Assembly (NCBI RefSeq): GCF_000227135.1
Contig: NC_018260.1
Span: 1,281,555 to 1,345,554 of the forward strand
DNA from: Leishmania donovani
Lineage: Eukaryota; Euglenozoa; Kinetoplastea; Trypanosomatida; Trypanosomatidae
Reading direction: 5' to 3'
DNA: 64,000 nucleotides
Shown here: one piece after another, positions 62,501-64,000 of the stretch
How the letters are laid out: each line of letters starts with the position of its first letter
How positions within the stretch are numbered: position 1 is the first letter of the stretch
Made by a program: the position numbers and the translations under genes
The notes under the pieces: model-generated
Told to the model about the DNA's origin: nothing
Databases searched by the model: none
What the model saw: only the letters and a program-made list of their open reading frames with translations

Positions 62501-62871
62501 ACGCGACGGTGTTCCACCTGGTCCTCGGTGGTCCAAGCTGCACCTGCTTCATGCTGAACATCGCCGACGACGACAAAGTCCGAAAGGCGGGTGAGACAGA
62601 GGAGTCGGTGCAGGAGAGGATTAAGCGTGTGCTAGGGTTGCTGCAGAAAATGTCCGCGCTGCCGAACTACGACTTGCGCAGCGGTTCTGTGAAGCGCTTC
62701 ATCAAGTACGTTGAGCTGTCCCACAAAAACGCGCAGGCGCGGCTGGAGAAGGAAGAGGATGATGTGCAGCGCCGCAAGGTAGAGCGCTACCTCCGCGAAC
62801 AGGAGCGACTCCTGCAGGACGCCTACCGCCTGCTGCAGGAGTGGAACATCAACTGCGGCGGTGAGCTCTAA
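59533..62871 (+). CDS. G8: kinesin-like pseudo-motor protein with long coiled coil
   Basis: This 1112-residue protein starts at MYQQQQAAAYSGDG, the first ATG of the frame after a stop at 59466. Residues 1-160 are Gly/Ala/Tyr-rich with MYG and GSLYG motifs; 160-440 are Ala/Thr/Lys/Pro-rich and disordered. Residues 446-580 form a long, highly charged coiled coil (EQRREREEAARAARDERQ and similar), then an Arg/Ser-rich patch. The kinesin-like domain (about 755-1065) is the clearest of the family: SGYNAAVLAVDAPNTAGRF at 815, LYKDKVKDLL near 872 (kinesin EIYNExIxDLL), PSPIYGPRLTNLTYDAV at 896 (kinesin GVYVxGLTExxV), IYLSSLVVATSGD, VLGGPSCTCFMLNI at 997 and RSGSVKRFIKYV at 1049. The P-loop is replaced by AVDAPNTAG and switch II has lost its Asp. 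The coiled coil makes dimerisation likely. ATPase activity is not expected. Confidence 0.9.
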   Translation: MYQQQQAAAYSGDGATKLSGPGVGAGWGAGPINSSFGAGAYCRGYGAGGYSGAAAFDGERMHDAGHNSMYGTRSMYAQPDARDVMGDTNEEIIVTKIFSSRRDLDRLASAQDFSRRFDSNWGSYRFAGADGFGGSLYGANSAAGGSLMNLSGKPGASSITDRGTGAAGMGPDGNDGRSAHEKMPASGEKVAATKEAADERVDASRNARRSGLAETDASKASGKSTPSTVKPSSAADQNGEAHDAPMQSSTEASDTTNKSKGVSGGAPDKGPKTSTQQATEPKPTPTGASDRCMAALETAKGRAGKASETMNTQETKPLTTESIDDIPLLADDVRPKPKPAAPNAPTPQTAPVELPAKEEPQQTSATTKTPASKLSEPPNEATETAHAVDSSSTTNATRGSTANGEGRPARPRSRQAARSVSRLTSMSVVEFPVAEEVNDEMVDGGLHDSEKEAALRAEQRREREEAARAARDERQRQQQLMEEAQRQREEEAQRRRQKKEDEARQRKEMLTKMDGERKRERDAALAARERQREEEKRRFEDMKRLEEAKEAARAAALIAERQRKLEAEKTEAEEKTARSASRQRSRRPTSRPASRLRGAIPEQPPDVMAGQIKDTLADEALGKSAHPDNENHHSHAAQAPRVAQADRKTEPVAEVRHTSKSPAGVRCASSTPAEVRAERAARSQRSQSPLPQQKQPASAEGVMSGPPSHSAAPVLPNSNPTPQSQVPNNSHRSQSKEDKSASSAGKSSTSRPANMVKTLVLVEELRDSNHALAMKDNSISYKGQTIEVTEVKTRPEDNFNYHSSVVHDVSEAVCSGYNAAVLAVDAPNTAGRFDSPVWSILNRIVRTLLHENSNKAGQLRADFQLTCAMGYLYKDKVKDLLTSAEPEASFTKIGVNPSPIYGPRLTNLTYDAVTDPSAFEDVLTTTLSRASEDATIQSLTEGVLAAFVLIMQTRETDGKPDIYLSSLVVATSGDDTFPYQSAISHTRNEYATVFHLVLGGPSCTCFMLNIADDDKVRKAGETEESVQERIKRVLGLLQKMSALPNYDLRSGSVKRFIKYVELSHKNAQARLEKEEDDVQRRKVERYLREQERLLQDAYRLLQEWNINCGGEL

Positions 62872-64000
62872 TCGAGATCGCACCGCCGGCAGACGTGAGA
62901 GTGCGCCACGCTTCTATATCGCTGCCGTTGATTTCGACAGCCATCTCTCACCCTGTGTGCGCGTGTGCCGTCTTGATGATTCCTCCGTTGCTTCTGGACT
63001 CTCGTTCTCTATATACATGTGTATATGCATGTATGTATGTGCACGGCGAAATGCATTAGCGAGTGCTAAGCTGCCTGTCTGCCGCGTGTGTGTGTGTGTA
63101 CCGCCGCTTCCACAGTCCTCAGTCCCCTCCCCTCACATTTTCCCATCGCACCTGCGTCGAACTCTTCCTGGCGGCACTTTAGGGGGTTTTCCCCATTTTG
63201 GTTATTATGCTTTTGCTTGTGTTTTTCTCCGTGTTTGCCATGCTGTCGTGCGCCTGCGTGTGCCTGTATGCACGGTTCACATTATCCTTGCCGTGCTCTG
63301 TGGGGTGTCGTTCTCTCCCAGAGTGCCACAGGCTTTCTCCCACCTCGCTGCGCAAGCCGCACTTGTTTACTGGCGACACGAGACCTCTTCCCTCTCTCGG
63401 CCTCCCCGCCTGCATCATCGTTTCTGCTTCTTCTTGCTTCATTGTCTCCTTTACTGTGTGTGTGTGTGTGTTGATTTCGCTGATGCATCTCTCATTCTCT
63501 TTGCGTATGCTGTCTCCATGCACGCATGCATATGTTTAAGGAGGGGGAGCGGCTCCTCTCTCACTCATGTGCCTATTCTCTCTTTTCTTTTTTTTTCTCT
63601 GTCGTGCTTGTTTGCAGTGTCGTTCCGCACAGCTGTCACCTCTAGCCCCCACACTCTGTCTTGCGCGCAATCGACACCGCTGGCGGGCTCCATTCAGTGC
63701 TTCTCGTAGTGTGTGCATAGACGCCTACGTGTGCGTGTGCGTGGATGGACGTGTAGGTTTTGAGGAGGCGGATTGTGAGTGTATCCAGACGTGGACGAGC
63801 GTGAAGGACTTTCTTGTGCGTGTGTGTGCGGCGGCTGTTTCTCCTGTTAGCCTTTACCTGTGGTTTCTTCTGTCTTTTTTTTTTAATTATTAGTCGGACG
63901 CATTGCCACGTGCGTGTCTTCATACGCGCACCATCTCATGCCTCGTGGTGAGCGCGCGCCTCTCCCTCGGGCACTTTCTCACTTGCACGCGGGCACACAT
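62872..64000. other. intergenic region downstream of G8
   Basis: Pyrimidine-rich spacer with TG runs and T-tracts. No gene-like frame is seen. It is probably the G8 3' UTR and the beginning of the next spacer. Confidence 0.75.

Overview
Nuclear DNA of a trypanosomatid, most probably a Leishmania species. All eight credible genes are intronless and on the + strand, with GC-rich third codon positions. They are separated by long pyrimidine-rich spacers full of TG/CA microsatellites. Candidate trans-splice acceptors (pyrimidine tract followed by AG) precede the start codons. Three of the spacers hold copies of one degenerate dispersed repeat that looks like the Leishmania SIDER/DIRE retroposon family. 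About 39% of the window is coding, and nothing prokaryotic is present. The genus is an inference, because no tRNA, rRNA or well-known marker gene is in the window.

Layout: G1 2952-7394, G2 10654-13026, G3 19842-22151, G4 27884-32566, G5 33800-37474, G6 44000-45001, G7 49962-53123, G8 59533-62871. The spacers are 1.2-6.8 kb long and hold no convincing additional sense-strand gene. The N runs (16007-16483, 46910-47548, 56270-56368, 56635-57276) all lie inside the dispersed repeats, so they are repeat-induced assembly breaks.

The main result is that seven of the eight genes (all but G6) belong to one divergent family. Each carries one, two or three copies (ten in total) of a domain of about 280 residues. 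The domain follows the order of landmarks of a kinesin motor: a first beta strand, a G-[HY]-N-x-x-[ILV] segment where kinesin has GYN followed by its P-loop, a DLL segment, an SP-[VIL]-[YF]-G-P segment, a strand where kinesin has DLAGSE, and an [AS]-[IVLF]-G-G-x-x-x-T strand like kinesin's SLGGNSKT. The ATP-binding P-loop, switch I and switch II are lost or eroded everywhere, so these look like pseudo-motors. G4 alone keeps a P-loop-like G-N-G-R-S. N-terminal halves are disordered and often carry Gly/Met/Tyr repeats built on GSMYGMGG. G6 has only the MYG-type and Gln/Tyr-rich part.

The genes probably form one polycistronic, tandemly duplicated array. Shared architecture suggests structural or cytoskeletal scaffold proteins that may act together, but location and partners cannot be read from DNA. 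Candidate control features are two upstream ORFs (G7, G8), SIDER-like elements downstream of G2, G6 and G7, and several G-quadruplex-capable tracts and hairpins in the spacers.
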